DNA of 64,000 nt. Source: Candidatus Nanoarchaeia archaeon. GTDB lineage: Archaea > Nanobdellota > Nanobdellia > SCGC-AAA011-G17 > GW2011-AR17. Below the pieces are notes generated by a model that was not told the DNA's origin, made no database searches, and saw only the letters and a list, made by a program, of their open reading frames with translations. The position numbers were made by a program, and so were the translations under genes. Position 1 is the stretch's first letter. Every line of letters begins with the position of its first letter. Below are positions 1-8,668 of the stretch, piece after piece. The stretch covers positions 1 to 64,000 of the forward strand of contig JAQTVM010000008.1 of the NCBI GenBank assembly GCA_028706745.1, read 5' to 3'.

Positions 1-92
1 ACCTCTTTCTAAGAGATGTGAAACTCGCCTTATTAGCCAGATAACGGCAAGAATAATATTACATAATGTCCGGCGGCTTTCATATTCTATTA

Positions 93-110
93 AGCTGGCT
101 AATGCCAGCT
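93..110. repeat. 7-bp hairpin, AGCTGGC-TAAT-GCCAGCT
   Basis: Perfect 7-bp inverted repeat with a TAAT loop in the AT-rich DNA before the lipoprotein gene. The core GGCTAATGCC recurs in a hairpin near 9.8 kb. I see no gene in positions 1-189; the 68-codon ORF starting at 66 overlaps the lipoprotein in another frame and looks like a shadow. Confidence 0.5.
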
Positions 111-189
111 AATATCCACGCAAAGCCCAAAGGTGGGGTAGAATTCTATAAGGAAAAGATATTTAACTTACCCGATTATTATAGGGGGT

Positions 190-588
190 ATGAAAAACAG
201 GCTTATAAGGAGTGGAATTTTAGTCCTTCTTGTATTATTTCTAATTACGGGCTGTTCAAGTTTATACAATGATTATGGGTATGAAGAATATTCTTATGAT
301 GAATCTTATGAGGAATTGAGAGATGAAAAAATGAAGGAAGATAGAGGTGCTGAAGGTTTGTGTACAGAAGTTGAAACCACAATGGATTACTGTCCGGGAA
401 CTTGTTGGGGAACTTGTACCTCAATGGAAATGAGGATGACTATGTGTCAAGAACATTGTATTGACTATAAGGGAGATTTAGATGTCTGTTTAGAACCTTG
501 CTTAGAACCAGAACTAGTAGTAGAACCTTGTTTAGAACCTTGTTTAGAACCTTGTATTAAGCAGGAATTGATTCAAGTGCCTTGTTAA
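190..588 (+). CDS. small Cys-rich repeat lipoprotein
   Basis: 132 aa. Residues 1-22 form a lipoprotein signal with a positive start, a hydrophobic run and lipobox ITGC, so the mature protein should be anchored outside the membrane through Cys22. Next comes an acidic Tyr/Glu-rich stretch, then a Cys-rich region (CPGTCWGTC and similar), ending in near-perfect tandem LEPC units whose DNA is also repetitive (tagaaccttgt). The regularly spaced Cys could bind metal or form disulfides. The start follows a GGGGGT ribosome site. No family is recognised. It sits near an integrase and may be cargo of an integrated element. Confidence 0.7.
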   Translation: MKNRLIRSGILVLLVLFLITGCSSLYNDYGYEEYSYDESYEELRDEKMKEDRGAEGLCTEVETTMDYCPGTCWGTCTSMEMRMTMCQEHCIDYKGDLDVCLEPCLEPELVVEPCLEPCLEPCIKQELIQVPC

Positions 589-609
589 TAATACTTAATA
601 CCGCCCATT

Positions 610-720
610 TTGGTTATCGCATTTGAGGAATTAATACGAAAGAAAAAGAACAAGTGGCTGTTGGCTATAATTATTTGTGTAATAATTGCTGTCCCCTTAA
701 TTAGATATGGTTTCTGGTAG
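610..720 (+). CDS. possible micro-ORF with one TM helix, non-ATG start
   Basis: In the same frame as the lipoprotein, beyond two stop codons, 36 codons can be read from a TTG: an amphipathic start, a KKKNK cluster, then a hydrophobic segment of about 18 residues ending RYGFW. It looks like a membrane micro-protein or a detached TM tail. There is no ATG and no clear ribosome site, so translation is uncertain. Confidence 0.25.
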   Translation: MVIAFEELIRKKKNKWLLAIIICVIIAVPLIRYGFW

Positions 721-738
721 ATTAGCCTATTTCTTAAT

Positions 739-885
739 TTAAATCTTGCATCCATTCACGCACTGCCATGAGCCTTTGTAATAATGCCCGCCAGAGCGAA
801 CGCTTGCAAAATGCTCTTTACCGCACACTTTGCATTTCATACGCCCTGTAGCAGCGTCCAATAGTGCCATTACCTTTTTTGTCAT
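739..885 (-). CDS. small zinc-ribbon protein
   Basis: 48 aa from the ATG at 885, preceded by a strong GGGGGTGA ribosome site; the longer 62-aa reading in the ORF track ignores that site. Cys pairs CKVC and a later C..GC in a 30-residue core suggest one zinc ribbon. Its ATG overlaps the stop of the upstream micro-ORF (ATGA), which itself overlaps the integrase stop, so the three genes look translationally coupled. Role unknown; nucleic-acid binding is plausible for an integrase-linked ribbon. Confidence 0.6.
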   Translation of the reverse strand: MTKKVMALLDAATGRMKCKVCGKEHFASVRSGGHYYKGSWQCVNGCKI

Positions 886-1031
886 TTTCTCACCCCCTTT
901 GCTTGTTTCAAAAGCAATATTCTGCATAAATTCAATCGTCCTTCTCCAAACTCCGTCAGCTCTCCTCGCCTTTTCAGCTTTAGGCAGTCCTTGTAAATCT
1001 CCATAACCAACAGGCGCTCTTTCTTGTTCAT
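882..1031 (-). CDS. 49-aa micro-ORF coupled to the integrase
   Basis: Too short for the ORF track. It begins at an ATGA overlap with the integrase stop (1028-1030) and ends in another ATGA overlap with the zinc-ribbon start. The product is basic and helix-prone, opening MNKKERLLVMEIYKDCLKLK. The end-to-end overlaps on one strand argue for real coupled translation. No family recognised. Confidence 0.5.
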   Translation of the reverse strand: MNKKERLLVMEIYKDCLKLKRRGELTEFGEGRLNLCRILLLKQAKGVRK

Positions 1032-2329
1032 GCTTCCACCCCCGAAAGGGCTTGCGCCTGCTCTGCTATGCCTTTGTCTATCTTCTTCGCCAAAAACTCC
1101 TTCACAAGCTCCTTGAATTCTGTGTCCTGAAACAGCTTGTCCATCACACCATCGGCTTCCTTGCGCTTTTCTGCGTCTTCATAAAGAACCTTAAGGCTGA
1201 GTGCTGTTCCACAGGTGCAATACTTTGCTGTGGAGGCATTAAGGGCTTTGCATTTTGGGCATACAATAGGCATAAGTATCTTTTTCTCTGTAGCTTCTTT
1301 TGCTTCTGATTCCTCAATAATTAGCCCTTTGCGCTTAAACAGCCTCTTCCTAACTTCTTCTGTGCCATAATGTAAATAGACATTTGGCATATTGCTTGTT
1401 CCTGTCCATCCTGCAAATATACGCAGCTCTCTTTCTCTCCAGCCTTCTTTCCCCAGCATATTTATCATTGAATGCCTGAATAAGTGGGGATATACTCTCT
1501 TTTTGATATTAGCCCTTTTGGCTGCAAGTCTGACAGCATGCGATATGCCTAATCCTAATAACTGCCTGCCAAATTGATTCTTGCTGATATTGATGAATAG
1601 AGGTGCTTCAGGATTACTGCGAAAGGGATGCTTGTTCAGCCATGCCTTGATGTATGGAACAGAATCCAAGAAGAAAGCAATACGCTCCCCTGTCTTGCCA
1701 TTTACCTTAATCTCAAAGCCTTGCTCTGTTTCATTTATGTCCTTTATTCTTATATTGCCGCATTCTCCTGCCCTAAGCCCTGCTTCATAAAGCATCATTA
1801 TGATGCATGAATTTCTCTCATTTGGGCAAGCTTCCACCATCTGCCTAATGTCTTCTGCTGTAAGCAGTTCGGAAGGGTTTGTTATTTTTTGGTTGTATCT
1901 CCTTGTTGTCTTCATCCACGCTGTCAATTCTTGATTTTTGCCATTATGAAACCATTTTAAAAATTGCCTGACATAAATCATCCTGAGGGTTATGGACGAG
2001 GCTTTCAGTGGTTTCTTGCCATCACTTGGAAGCTCCAATCTTGAGAAATATTTGACAAGCTCTTTTAAGGCTATATCTGGAAAGGGCTTATTCATATCCT
2101 TTGCGAAGTAAATTATGTTTTCTATGCAATTAAATATGGTAACCATGCTCTTATTCTTGCTTCGGTTTGCCAAAAGCCACTCAAAATAATCATTGAGAAC
2201 ATCTTGCTGTTCTTTCATAAGCTTCTGAATATGGTTTTTGCTTATAGCCATTATTTGCCTTTCTGCCAATTCTTTCTCATTCATCTCATTATAGCGGGTT
2301 TCTGTTTTTAGGGCATATTTGAGCTTCAT
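1028..2329 (-). CDS. tyrosine recombinase/integrase with C-terminal zinc ribbon
   Basis: 433 aa. N-terminal SAM-like core-binding domain (about 40-150), then a catalytic domain with the first Arg in EAGLRAGECGN, the HLFRH box and a C-terminal Tyr near VYLHYG; this is the R-H-x-x-R-Y layout of phage-type integrases/XerCD. About residues 350-375 add a CPKC...CTCG zinc ribbon, followed by a helical tail. It would cut and rejoin DNA by a covalent Tyr intermediate. It is longer than XerA-type enzymes, which points to an element integrase rather than the chromosome-dimer resolvase. No att repeat or tRNA target was found in the window next to it. Two micro-ORFs follow in overlap. Confidence 0.88.
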   Translation of the reverse strand: MKLKYALKTETRYNEMNEKELAERQIMAISKNHIQKLMKEQQDVLNDYFEWLLANRSKNKSMVTIFNCIENIIYFAKDMNKPFPDIALKELVKYFSRLELPSDGKKPLKASSITLRMIYVRQFLKWFHNGKNQELTAWMKTTRRYNQKITNPSELLTAEDIRQMVEACPNERNSCIIMMLYEAGLRAGECGNIRIKDINETEQGFEIKVNGKTGERIAFFLDSVPYIKAWLNKHPFRSNPEAPLFINISKNQFGRQLLGLGISHAVRLAAKRANIKKRVYPHLFRHSMINMLGKEGWRERELRIFAGWTGTSNMPNVYLHYGTEEVRKRLFKRKGLIIEESEAKEATEKKILMPIVCPKCKALNASTAKYCTCGTALSLKVLYEDAEKRKEADGVMDKLFQDTEFKELVKEFLAKKIDKGIAEQAQALSGVEA

Positions 2330-2412
2330 ATCTCCTCCTGTAGCGAGTAGTTTATATTAAGGTTAAGGGGGTTTTGGTATAAAACTGAGAAATAAAATAA
2401 GCTATTCCATAG

Positions 2413-2436
2413 GAATATATATATACAATAAAATAC
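2413..2436 (+). promoter_or_regulatory. TATA-rich promoter of the HerA-like ATPase gene
   Basis: An AT-only run with alternating TA lies about 25-35 bp before the ATG at 2450 and no GGAGG site is present, the leaderless arrangement common in this window. Confidence 0.4.
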
Positions 2437-2449
2437 ACTTAATTCAAAC

Positions 2450-4480
2450 ATGGACGCAATGCTTGGAGACAAATTCAGCTATCCGATAAAGGCTTTGGAA
2501 AAGCACTTCTTATGCCTTGGCGCAACAGGCTCGGGCAAGACAGTCCTTAGCAAGATTCTGATTGAGGAAGCTGCTTTGCAGGGAATTCCTTCAATAATTG
2601 TCGACCCGCAGGGCGACTTGGCAAGCCTTGGAATGCCCGGGGCAGACGAGAAAGTTGACAAAAAGAGGCTGGAAGAGTTCCGGAAAATTGCAAGAGTCAC
2701 AATCTTTACCCCTACGTCCTCAAAAGGAGTTTCAATCTGCATAAACCCCCTTAAGCTTCCGCAGAAAGGCATAGAGCACGAGGAGCTTGTAAGCATACTG
2801 AATCAGATTGCAGGCTCAATTGCGCAGCTAATCGGCTATGACTTGGGCAATGACAAGGGAAAAAACGCAGAGTCAGTTCTTTACCTCCTGCTTTTTGACG
2901 CATGGAAAAGGAACATTCAGCTGAAAACATTTGACGAGCTTGCAGACATGGTGCTTAACCTGCCGGAATCTGTAATCAAGGGAGGGGCGGCTTTCATCAA
3001 AAATCAGCAGGAGATGGAAACGCTTGCAAAAAAGATAAAGTTCCTGACTATCGGGGAAAAAGAGCTTATGTTCCAGATGGGCGTGCCGCTTGACATTGAC
3101 GTTCTGCTCGGAAAGAACAAGGGCAAGGCGCAGATAAGCATTATTTATCTTAATACGCTTGAATCCGCAGAGGACAAGCAGTTTTTTGTTGCTATGCTTG
3201 CAACTGAATTGTACAAGTGGATGCTTCTTCATCCTTCAAAATCTCTTCAGGCATTGTTTATGATTGATGAGGTTTCTGCCTTTATACCTGCCGGCTCTGA
3301 AAAGCCGATGGCAAAGGAGATTTTAAAACTTATTTACAAGCAGGCAAGAAAGTACGGGGTTGGCTGCATAACAGGGACCCAGAATCCCGGAGACATTGAC
3401 TACAAGGCGTTTGCGCAGTTCGGCACGTGGGCTTTGGGCAGGATGGTTACAAGGCAGGACATTGCAAAAGTGGCGACTGCATTGAAATCAGTTACAGGAA
3501 AGGATATTTCATCGGTAATCGGCGATTTGCCATCATTAAAGCCGGGCGAGTTCAGGGTTTTCTGCCCTGACCTGTTCAGCAAGATTGAGCCGCTGAAGGC
3601 AAGATGGCTTTTGACAGAGCACAGGACGCTTACTGAAGATGATGTAAGGCATATCACTCCTGAAAAAACAAGGGAGTATTTTGCGCCTTTTGCGGCTGTT
3701 AAGCACAAGAAAAAAGATGAATCCGCAAAAAAGGAAACAGGCGCCTTGCATCTGCCTTTGAAAATATCAAAACAGGAAGCTTTCAGGATTGTTGAATCAA
3801 GAAAAAAGAAGATGTTTGTTCTTTTCGGGCGCAGCAGGGAAAATGTCGAATCAGTAAGGCTTGTTGCGGCGCCGTTCTTAAGGGTGCATGCATTCAGGAC
3901 AAAGAAAGGATTGTTCAGGGACAAGACAGAGAGGTTCACAATATGGCTTGATGCCGTAAACGGCAATCTTGCTGTGATGGACTTAAAAGGCAGGATTGAA
4001 TTTTTTGACACTTCAAGATTATTGCATTTGAATGAGACTGAACTGAATGTACTGAAAGAGATAATTGAGATGAAGGAAAATGCAACGCACGCTGAAATAT
4101 CTTCAAAATTAGGGATTACGGAAACAGCAGTCAACGATGCTGCCAATTCTTTGATGAAAAAGCACCTGGCTTCATTTTCAGGAAGAAAAAAAGAAAAGGG
4201 AAGGGCTTATTTGTGGGAATCTGTTCCGATGAAAGTTCCATTGAAGCTGAAGAAGGCTGTGTCAGAGCAGATTGAAGCTGTCAATGTGAAAGAGGATTGG
4301 GAAGAGATAAAGCCATTAATCAGCGAGAAAGATGCTGCCGGCTTTTTAAGGGCCTGGCTTGGTGTCGGGATTGAGGAATCAGAGATTGTGTATTATCCCT
4401 ACTACGAGGCAAAGCTCTTCGGCAAGAAGAAGAGAAGATTATTAAAGATAAGCGCGGTTAATGGGAAAGAGATAAGCTAG
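2450..4480 (+). CDS. HerA/FtsK-like (DUF853-type) ATPase with C-terminal winged helix
   Basis: 676 aa. Walker A GATGSGKT at about 24-31; Walker B with LFMIDEVSAF at about 270; a later sensor-like GVGCITGTQNPGD region. Family members are hexameric RecA-type motors on DNA or membranes; HerA proper works with NurA in end resection, but no NurA is nearby. Residues around 520-600 look like a winged-helix module and the C-terminus has a further small mixed domain. The start gives a complete N-terminal strand before the P-loop. Its last 4 bp overlap the convergent histone-fold gene. Substrate unknown. Confidence 0.75.
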   Translation: MDAMLGDKFSYPIKALEKHFLCLGATGSGKTVLSKILIEEAALQGIPSIIVDPQGDLASLGMPGADEKVDKKRLEEFRKIARVTIFTPTSSKGVSICINPLKLPQKGIEHEELVSILNQIAGSIAQLIGYDLGNDKGKNAESVLYLLLFDAWKRNIQLKTFDELADMVLNLPESVIKGGAAFIKNQQEMETLAKKIKFLTIGEKELMFQMGVPLDIDVLLGKNKGKAQISIIYLNTLESAEDKQFFVAMLATELYKWMLLHPSKSLQALFMIDEVSAFIPAGSEKPMAKEILKLIYKQARKYGVGCITGTQNPGDIDYKAFAQFGTWALGRMVTRQDIAKVATALKSVTGKDISSVIGDLPSLKPGEFRVFCPDLFSKIEPLKARWLLTEHRTLTEDDVRHITPEKTREYFAPFAAVKHKKKDESAKKETGALHLPLKISKQEAFRIVESRKKKMFVLFGRSRENVESVRLVAAPFLRVHAFRTKKGLFRDKTERFTIWLDAVNGNLAVMDLKGRIEFFDTSRLLHLNETELNVLKEIIEMKENATHAEISSKLGITETAVNDAANSLMKKHLASFSGRKKEKGRAYLWESVPMKVPLKLKKAVSEQIEAVNVKEDWEEIKPLISEKDAAGFLRAWLGVGIEESEIVYYPYYEAKLFGKKKRRLLKISAVNGKEIS

Positions 4481-4728
4481 ACTTCCCATGATTTTTCTTT
4501 ATTTTTCTCAAGCACTGCCCTGACATCCGCTGCCTTCAGGGTTTTTCTTCCGTGCACTATCATCTCTTCTTTAAGGGCTGGCAGCATATTTTCTATATTG
4601 CGTTCAATTAATTCTTCAAAAATGCTGAGGGCTTCACTGCCTGCTCTTCTTATGCCTTCTTTTTTCATCATCAGCACAAGCCTGTTTTGCTTTATTAATG
4701 CATTATCCTTTTTCTTTATTTTTGCCAT
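4477..4728 (-). CDS. divergent archaeal histone-fold protein
   Basis: 83 aa. A Lys-rich N-terminal tail (KIKKKDN) precedes one histone fold: a short helix after KKEGIRRAG, a long central helix, and the hallmark loop-2 GRKTLKAADVRAVL, matching the HAGRKTxKAEDI signature of archaeal histones. It should dimerise and wrap or bridge DNA. The central helix is less basic than in HMfB-like histones and the lysine tail is unusual, so it may be a specialised variant. Convergent overlap with the ATPase gene. Confidence 0.72.
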   Translation of the reverse strand: MAKIKKKDNALIKQNRLVLMMKKEGIRRAGSEALSIFEELIERNIENMLPALKEEMIVHGRKTLKAADVRAVLEKNKEKSWEV

Positions 4729-4754
4729 CTTTGATTAATGTATTAATACCTTAA

Positions 4755-4886
4755 TTATTGCGAAATTTATGGCAATCCTGCAGAAAAATTGGAAAAAGGC
4801 GCTGAGACAAAGGAAGGAACACTCCATTTCGACGCACTTGCAGACAATGCAAAAGACCTTGTCGAGATTGTGAAGAGGTTGTTGTA
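4755..4886 (+). pseudogene. 3' remnant of a lost gene
   Basis: An open frame without a start codon reads YGNPAEKLEKGAETKEG... and ends ...DLVEIVKRLL before TAA (4884-4886). The residue pattern is protein-like (amphipathic helix), and the frame opens just after a TAA. It may be the tail of a gene truncated when the adjacent AT-rich helicase gene arrived. The parent family was not recognised. Confidence 0.4.
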
Positions 4887-4892
4887 ATATTT

Positions 4893-7871
4893 TTAGCAAA
4901 GCCTTTTAATATCTTCCATAACTTTGTCTATATTATTCTGAATATCTACTACCCGGTATCTTCTTATCTTCCAGTCTTCAAGCCTTAAATGGGTATCCCT
5001 TAGATTATCAGACTCAACTTTTTGGGAATGTGCTTTATCGCCGTCTATCTCAATATCATATTTGTTTTTGTTTACAAATAAGGCAAAGTCAAGCCGGTAT
5101 AACTTACTGCCTTTTACTTTTGTTTCATACTGATAATGGAATTTAATTTTGTCCTTTTCTAATCTTTTGTATAATTTATGTTCGATTGGAGAATCAAAAT
5201 TAATCTCTTTTTGTTCTTTAGGAATGCAATAATCTGCTAAACTTTTAAGAATGCCGCCTGCCTCTTGACATTTTTTTCTATCGCCTACGATTATTAAAAT
5301 ACTCCTTGCCCTTGTAATAGCGACATTTAGCAATTGTGTCGTAGTATGTACCCAATTAAGCGTCTTTTGTTGTATATTTGGTGATATTGCGGGTGAGAAG
5401 ATAATTATATCTTTTTCATCCCCCTGAAATCTATGGGCTGTCCCCACCTTAATATCCATATCTTTTAATTCTTCGGTTTTATTAATTCTGTTTGTAATCA
5501 ACTCCATCTGATTCTTAAATAATGTTACAACTCCTACGGAAACTTTATTGTCTCTTATCTCTTTAATGATATTAACTGCCTTGTTTGCTTCTTCATTGTT
5601 ACGACGGTCTTGAGTATTACCTTTCACATTAACCCAGTGAATACCTCCGGGATAAGTCTTATTAGAAATTAATCTGTTTTCGTCAGTCATAATATCTAAC
5701 TTTCTGTCATAGAAATGCTCATTAGAGAAATTAATGATATCTTTGTGAGAACGATAATGCAGATTTAACAATGTGGGGTGCCTATTTTTACTATTGATTG
5801 TTCGCTCTGAGATATCATAAAGCGAGTTTTTGCTGTATGCATAATCCAAATATAACTTCGACATTTTATTTTCTGAAGCAATTTTTTTATCCTCACTATA
5901 CTCGAGCAGTGAAATGTGCTTTAATTGCTTTGGGTCTCCAATAATTACTACTTTTTTTGCTCTATAAAACAAAGGCAGGGCAGATGCAATATCGCATTGT
6001 GAAGCTTCATCAATAATCAACAAGTCAAATAACTTCTCTTTCAAGGGCAGGCTATTTTTTGCCGACAAATTAGTTACAATCCAAACAGGAAGGAACGATA
6101 ACATCTCCTGAATATCCTGTCTTTGTGCTTCTACCAATCCTTTCCATAATGGATAATCATCAATATATTTTTCCAATTTTTCCGAGGCATCAATATATCT
6201 GGAAACATGGGCTTCGTCTCTCGCAGTTGTTTGCTTTAATTTCTTGAACCAATAATTTTCAAATATGTTTCTGGAAGCTTCTATTCTCTCCTCCCGAATT
6301 TTATTTATTTTTGAATATAGGGCATATAAAGAATCTGATTCATTCAATTTGTCTTTTAGGGAATTAATCTCTTTCCTGATAGTCTCGGCGTGTTTAAAGC
6401 ATAGAATCCATCTCATTGTTTTTTCAATATCTTCGCTGTCTAACTTGATATTCCGGTCTATATATTCTTTAAACTCATTACTTAAGAGGCTATAATATTT
6501 TTTAAAGATTGCCTGCTCTTTTCGTGGATAAAATGAGGGTAGAATCTGTTTAATTATCTTCTTAATCAGGCTATTATTTCTAAAATTATTCTTAATATCT
6601 CCCTCCAACTCAAACTGAATAATCTCCCTGAAGGAGCTATATTTGCATTGACTATACAGCTTTTCTGGGAGCTCTTCTGCTAAACTGGCAATCTCTTTCT
6701 CTAATTCTTCTATTTCTTCATTTATTCTTGACATATTTTCTATCTGTTGTTTCAAATTGCCTGTTTCTTCATTGATTTTATTTATCTTCCTGATGCTCTC
6801 TTCAAAATTAGAAGATACATTGAGAGAACTTTTATTTTGGAAGAGATTGCTAATCTGTAATTTAGCCTTTTTTCTATAATTACTTGAGCCCATCCTTACT
6901 ACTAATTCTTTAGATAATATTCCTTTAAGCTTGTCATTTACTACATTTACCGCTTGGTTATTTTTGCTTGCAAATAACACTGTTTTATTATTCCAGACAG
7001 CATTAGCAAGAATATTAAGGACTACCTGTGATTTTCCTGTTCCCGGAGGGCCGGTAATAACGCTAATATCATTTGAAAAAGCTCCTTTTACCCCTTTTTC
7101 TTGTGATTCATTCAGGTTAAAAACCTCAAGCATCTCCTTTGGTTTCTCTTTATCATTAAGCTTCTCTTTACCAAACAAAAACCCAAGCGAAGTTGTTTCT
7201 ATTTCGGGTTTAGACTTTTTTTTGAGTTCACGTAATTCATCAACTAAGCCCTTGGTAAATCCCATCTTTCCACCAAAATATAAAATCGCCTTGTTTATCA
7301 ATTGAGGAGAATTTGTTACCATCATCGGCGTTTGTTCAAGCTCTGGAGATATGGCTTTCTCATCAAGATTAAGCAATCTTACTATTTTACTTAGTTTAAT
7401 GGAAAAATCTTTTTCCTCATCTATTTCTGCGCGTATCCTGTTTATCTCTTCTATCTCATAATGGTGTTTACTTAATATATAATGATTAAACGTGGGGTTG
7501 ATATCTCCTTTAGTAAAAATAAGCTTGCCTTCTTTTTCATCAAAAGTCGGCTCTAATATTTCAACATAGAATATAGGACTGACTTTTCCATTAGAATCCA
7601 TGAAAAGTGGATAACCATAAGAGATAGGCACATCTTTATAATTCAGCTTGTAATCCTTAAAAATACTTTCAGTTTCGGGGGTTTTCTTGATTTCAATCTG
7701 CTCTTTCTTCTCTGAGAAAAATTGCTCTTTTTTGAAAATATTTGAGTAAAATTTTTTATTATTTAGCCTATAATCGAAATTAAGCGCTAATTTCTCTTCC
7801 TTTTCTAAACAAGAAATATAATAATCTAGCAGAGAATGAAATTCTTCGATTGAGTCTATATAATGGGCCAC
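4893..7871 (-). CDS. SF1 (DNA2/NAM7-like) helicase fused to a DUF559/Vsr-like nuclease
   Basis: 992 aa. N-terminal ~250 residues of unknown fold; Walker A GPPGTGKSQ at about 275; a long coiled-coil insertion inside RecA1 (about 360-600); Walker B LLIIDEASQC and motif III GDPKQL; RecA2 with AHRFQGDEKD and NVAITRARS motifs. The last ~100 residues carry a PD-(D/E)xK-type core: an early Glu, RLDFALF, and IEIDGDKAHS as in DUF559/Vsr nucleases. Helicase-nuclease fusions of this architecture are common in anti-phage islands, so defence is the leading inference. The gene is visibly more AT-rich than its neighbours and stands alone, suggesting horizontal arrival. Confidence 0.82.
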   Translation of the reverse strand: MAHYIDSIEEFHSLLDYYISCLEKEEKLALNFDYRLNNKKFYSNIFKKEQFFSEKKEQIEIKKTPETESIFKDYKLNYKDVPISYGYPLFMDSNGKVSPIFYVEILEPTFDEKEGKLIFTKGDINPTFNHYILSKHHYEIEEINRIRAEIDEEKDFSIKLSKIVRLLNLDEKAISPELEQTPMMVTNSPQLINKAILYFGGKMGFTKGLVDELRELKKKSKPEIETTSLGFLFGKEKLNDKEKPKEMLEVFNLNESQEKGVKGAFSNDISVITGPPGTGKSQVVLNILANAVWNNKTVLFASKNNQAVNVVNDKLKGILSKELVVRMGSSNYRKKAKLQISNLFQNKSSLNVSSNFEESIRKINKINEETGNLKQQIENMSRINEEIEELEKEIASLAEELPEKLYSQCKYSSFREIIQFELEGDIKNNFRNNSLIKKIIKQILPSFYPRKEQAIFKKYYSLLSNEFKEYIDRNIKLDSEDIEKTMRWILCFKHAETIRKEINSLKDKLNESDSLYALYSKINKIREERIEASRNIFENYWFKKLKQTTARDEAHVSRYIDASEKLEKYIDDYPLWKGLVEAQRQDIQEMLSFLPVWIVTNLSAKNSLPLKEKLFDLLIIDEASQCDIASALPLFYRAKKVVIIGDPKQLKHISLLEYSEDKKIASENKMSKLYLDYAYSKNSLYDISERTINSKNRHPTLLNLHYRSHKDIINFSNEHFYDRKLDIMTDENRLISNKTYPGGIHWVNVKGNTQDRRNNEEANKAVNIIKEIRDNKVSVGVVTLFKNQMELITNRINKTEELKDMDIKVGTAHRFQGDEKDIIIFSPAISPNIQQKTLNWVHTTTQLLNVAITRARSILIIVGDRKKCQEAGGILKSLADYCIPKEQKEINFDSPIEHKLYKRLEKDKIKFHYQYETKVKGSKLYRLDFALFVNKNKYDIEIDGDKAHSQKVESDNLRDTHLRLEDWKIRRYRVVDIQNNIDKVMEDIKRLC

Positions 7872-7943
7872 GTTCTAATCTGAGAATAGAGCTTGCTTTT
7901 AATACTTTCTAATAAATGTGCCATTGTCCATTTTCTTAGGGGT

Positions 7944-7981
7944 TTGGGGCTAATAATTGACTTAATGATGTAAAGCCCCAA
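7944..7981. terminator. hairpin between glycosyltransferase and helicase genes
   Basis: TTGGGGC pairs with GCCCCAA across a loop of about 24 nt in the 125-bp gap. It could end transcription of the glycosyltransferase before the helicase, or mark an island edge. Confidence 0.35.
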
Positions 7982-7996
7982 CTGCCTTTTATCGTT

Positions 7997-8632
7997 CTAC
8001 CTAATCACTTCATACTTCTTCATTGTCGGATAAAAGAAATGCTTTATCCAGAACCAGCAGACATAAGCATATCCTCTTTGCTCAAACCTTCTCATGCTGT
8101 TTATCACATAACCTTTCACAACCTTGTAATCCCCCAGCTTCTTTGCCTGCCTCAGGAATTTCCCGTCCTCTCCTATTTCAAGTGTTTCATCAAATCCGCC
8201 AACCCTGTCAAAAATATCCCTTGTGCAGAATATCAGCCCTGAGCAGGTGCCAAACGAGTGCGCTGCGCTTTTTATTCTCATTAAAGCCCTTGGAATTACC
8301 TTGTCAACATCAGGCTTTACAAGGCAGGTTCCGATGTTGGAACAGCAGATGGATATGTCTCTTAATACATTCCCTTCAGGAACAATGTCTGCGTCAAGAA
8401 AGATAAGCTTTTCGCCATTTGACATTTTTGCGCCGTGGTTTCTTGCCTTTGAAACGCTTTTCTCGGGAAGATTGAATACTTTTGTGTCCTTGAATTTTTG
8501 CGCCTCTTCAAATGTTTTGTCAGTGCATCCGTTGCAGACAACTATAATCTCGGCATCATCCGGCATTTTCTCAAGAGTTTTGCCGATATAATTTTCCTCA
8601 TTATGCGCGGGAATTATCACTGACGTTTTCAT
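7997..8632 (-). CDS. GT2 family glycosyltransferase
   Basis: 211 aa, a compact GT-A fold: SVIIPAHNEEN at the start for nucleotide-sugar binding, a VVCNGCTD strand-loop, then FLDADIVPEG as the DxD metal site, and later GGFDE plus an ED pair (EIGEDGKF). Such enzymes move a sugar from a nucleotide sugar to a lipid or protein acceptor on the cytosolic side of the membrane. The short C-terminus has one hydrophobic stretch (YVCWFWIKHFFYP) that may touch the membrane. It diverges from the HIT gene. Acceptor unknown. Confidence 0.8.
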   Translation of the reverse strand: MKTSVIIPAHNEENYIGKTLEKMPDDAEIIVVCNGCTDKTFEEAQKFKDTKVFNLPEKSVSKARNHGAKMSNGEKLIFLDADIVPEGNVLRDISICCSNIGTCLVKPDVDKVIPRALMRIKSAAHSFGTCSGLIFCTRDIFDRVGGFDETLEIGEDGKFLRQAKKLGDYKVVKGYVINSMRRFEQRGYAYVCWFWIKHFFYPTMKKYEVIR

Positions 8633-8668
8633 AAGAAAATGGAAACATTTAATAGGTATTTAATACTT

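Noticed and set aside
1-2400. tRNA-type attachment site for the integrase
   Set aside because: No tRNA and no direct repeat pair could be found within the window around the integrase.
3400-4146. 248-aa minus-strand ORF inside the HerA-like gene
   Set aside because: Opposite-strand shadow rich in Ser/Phe, with no signal or motif.
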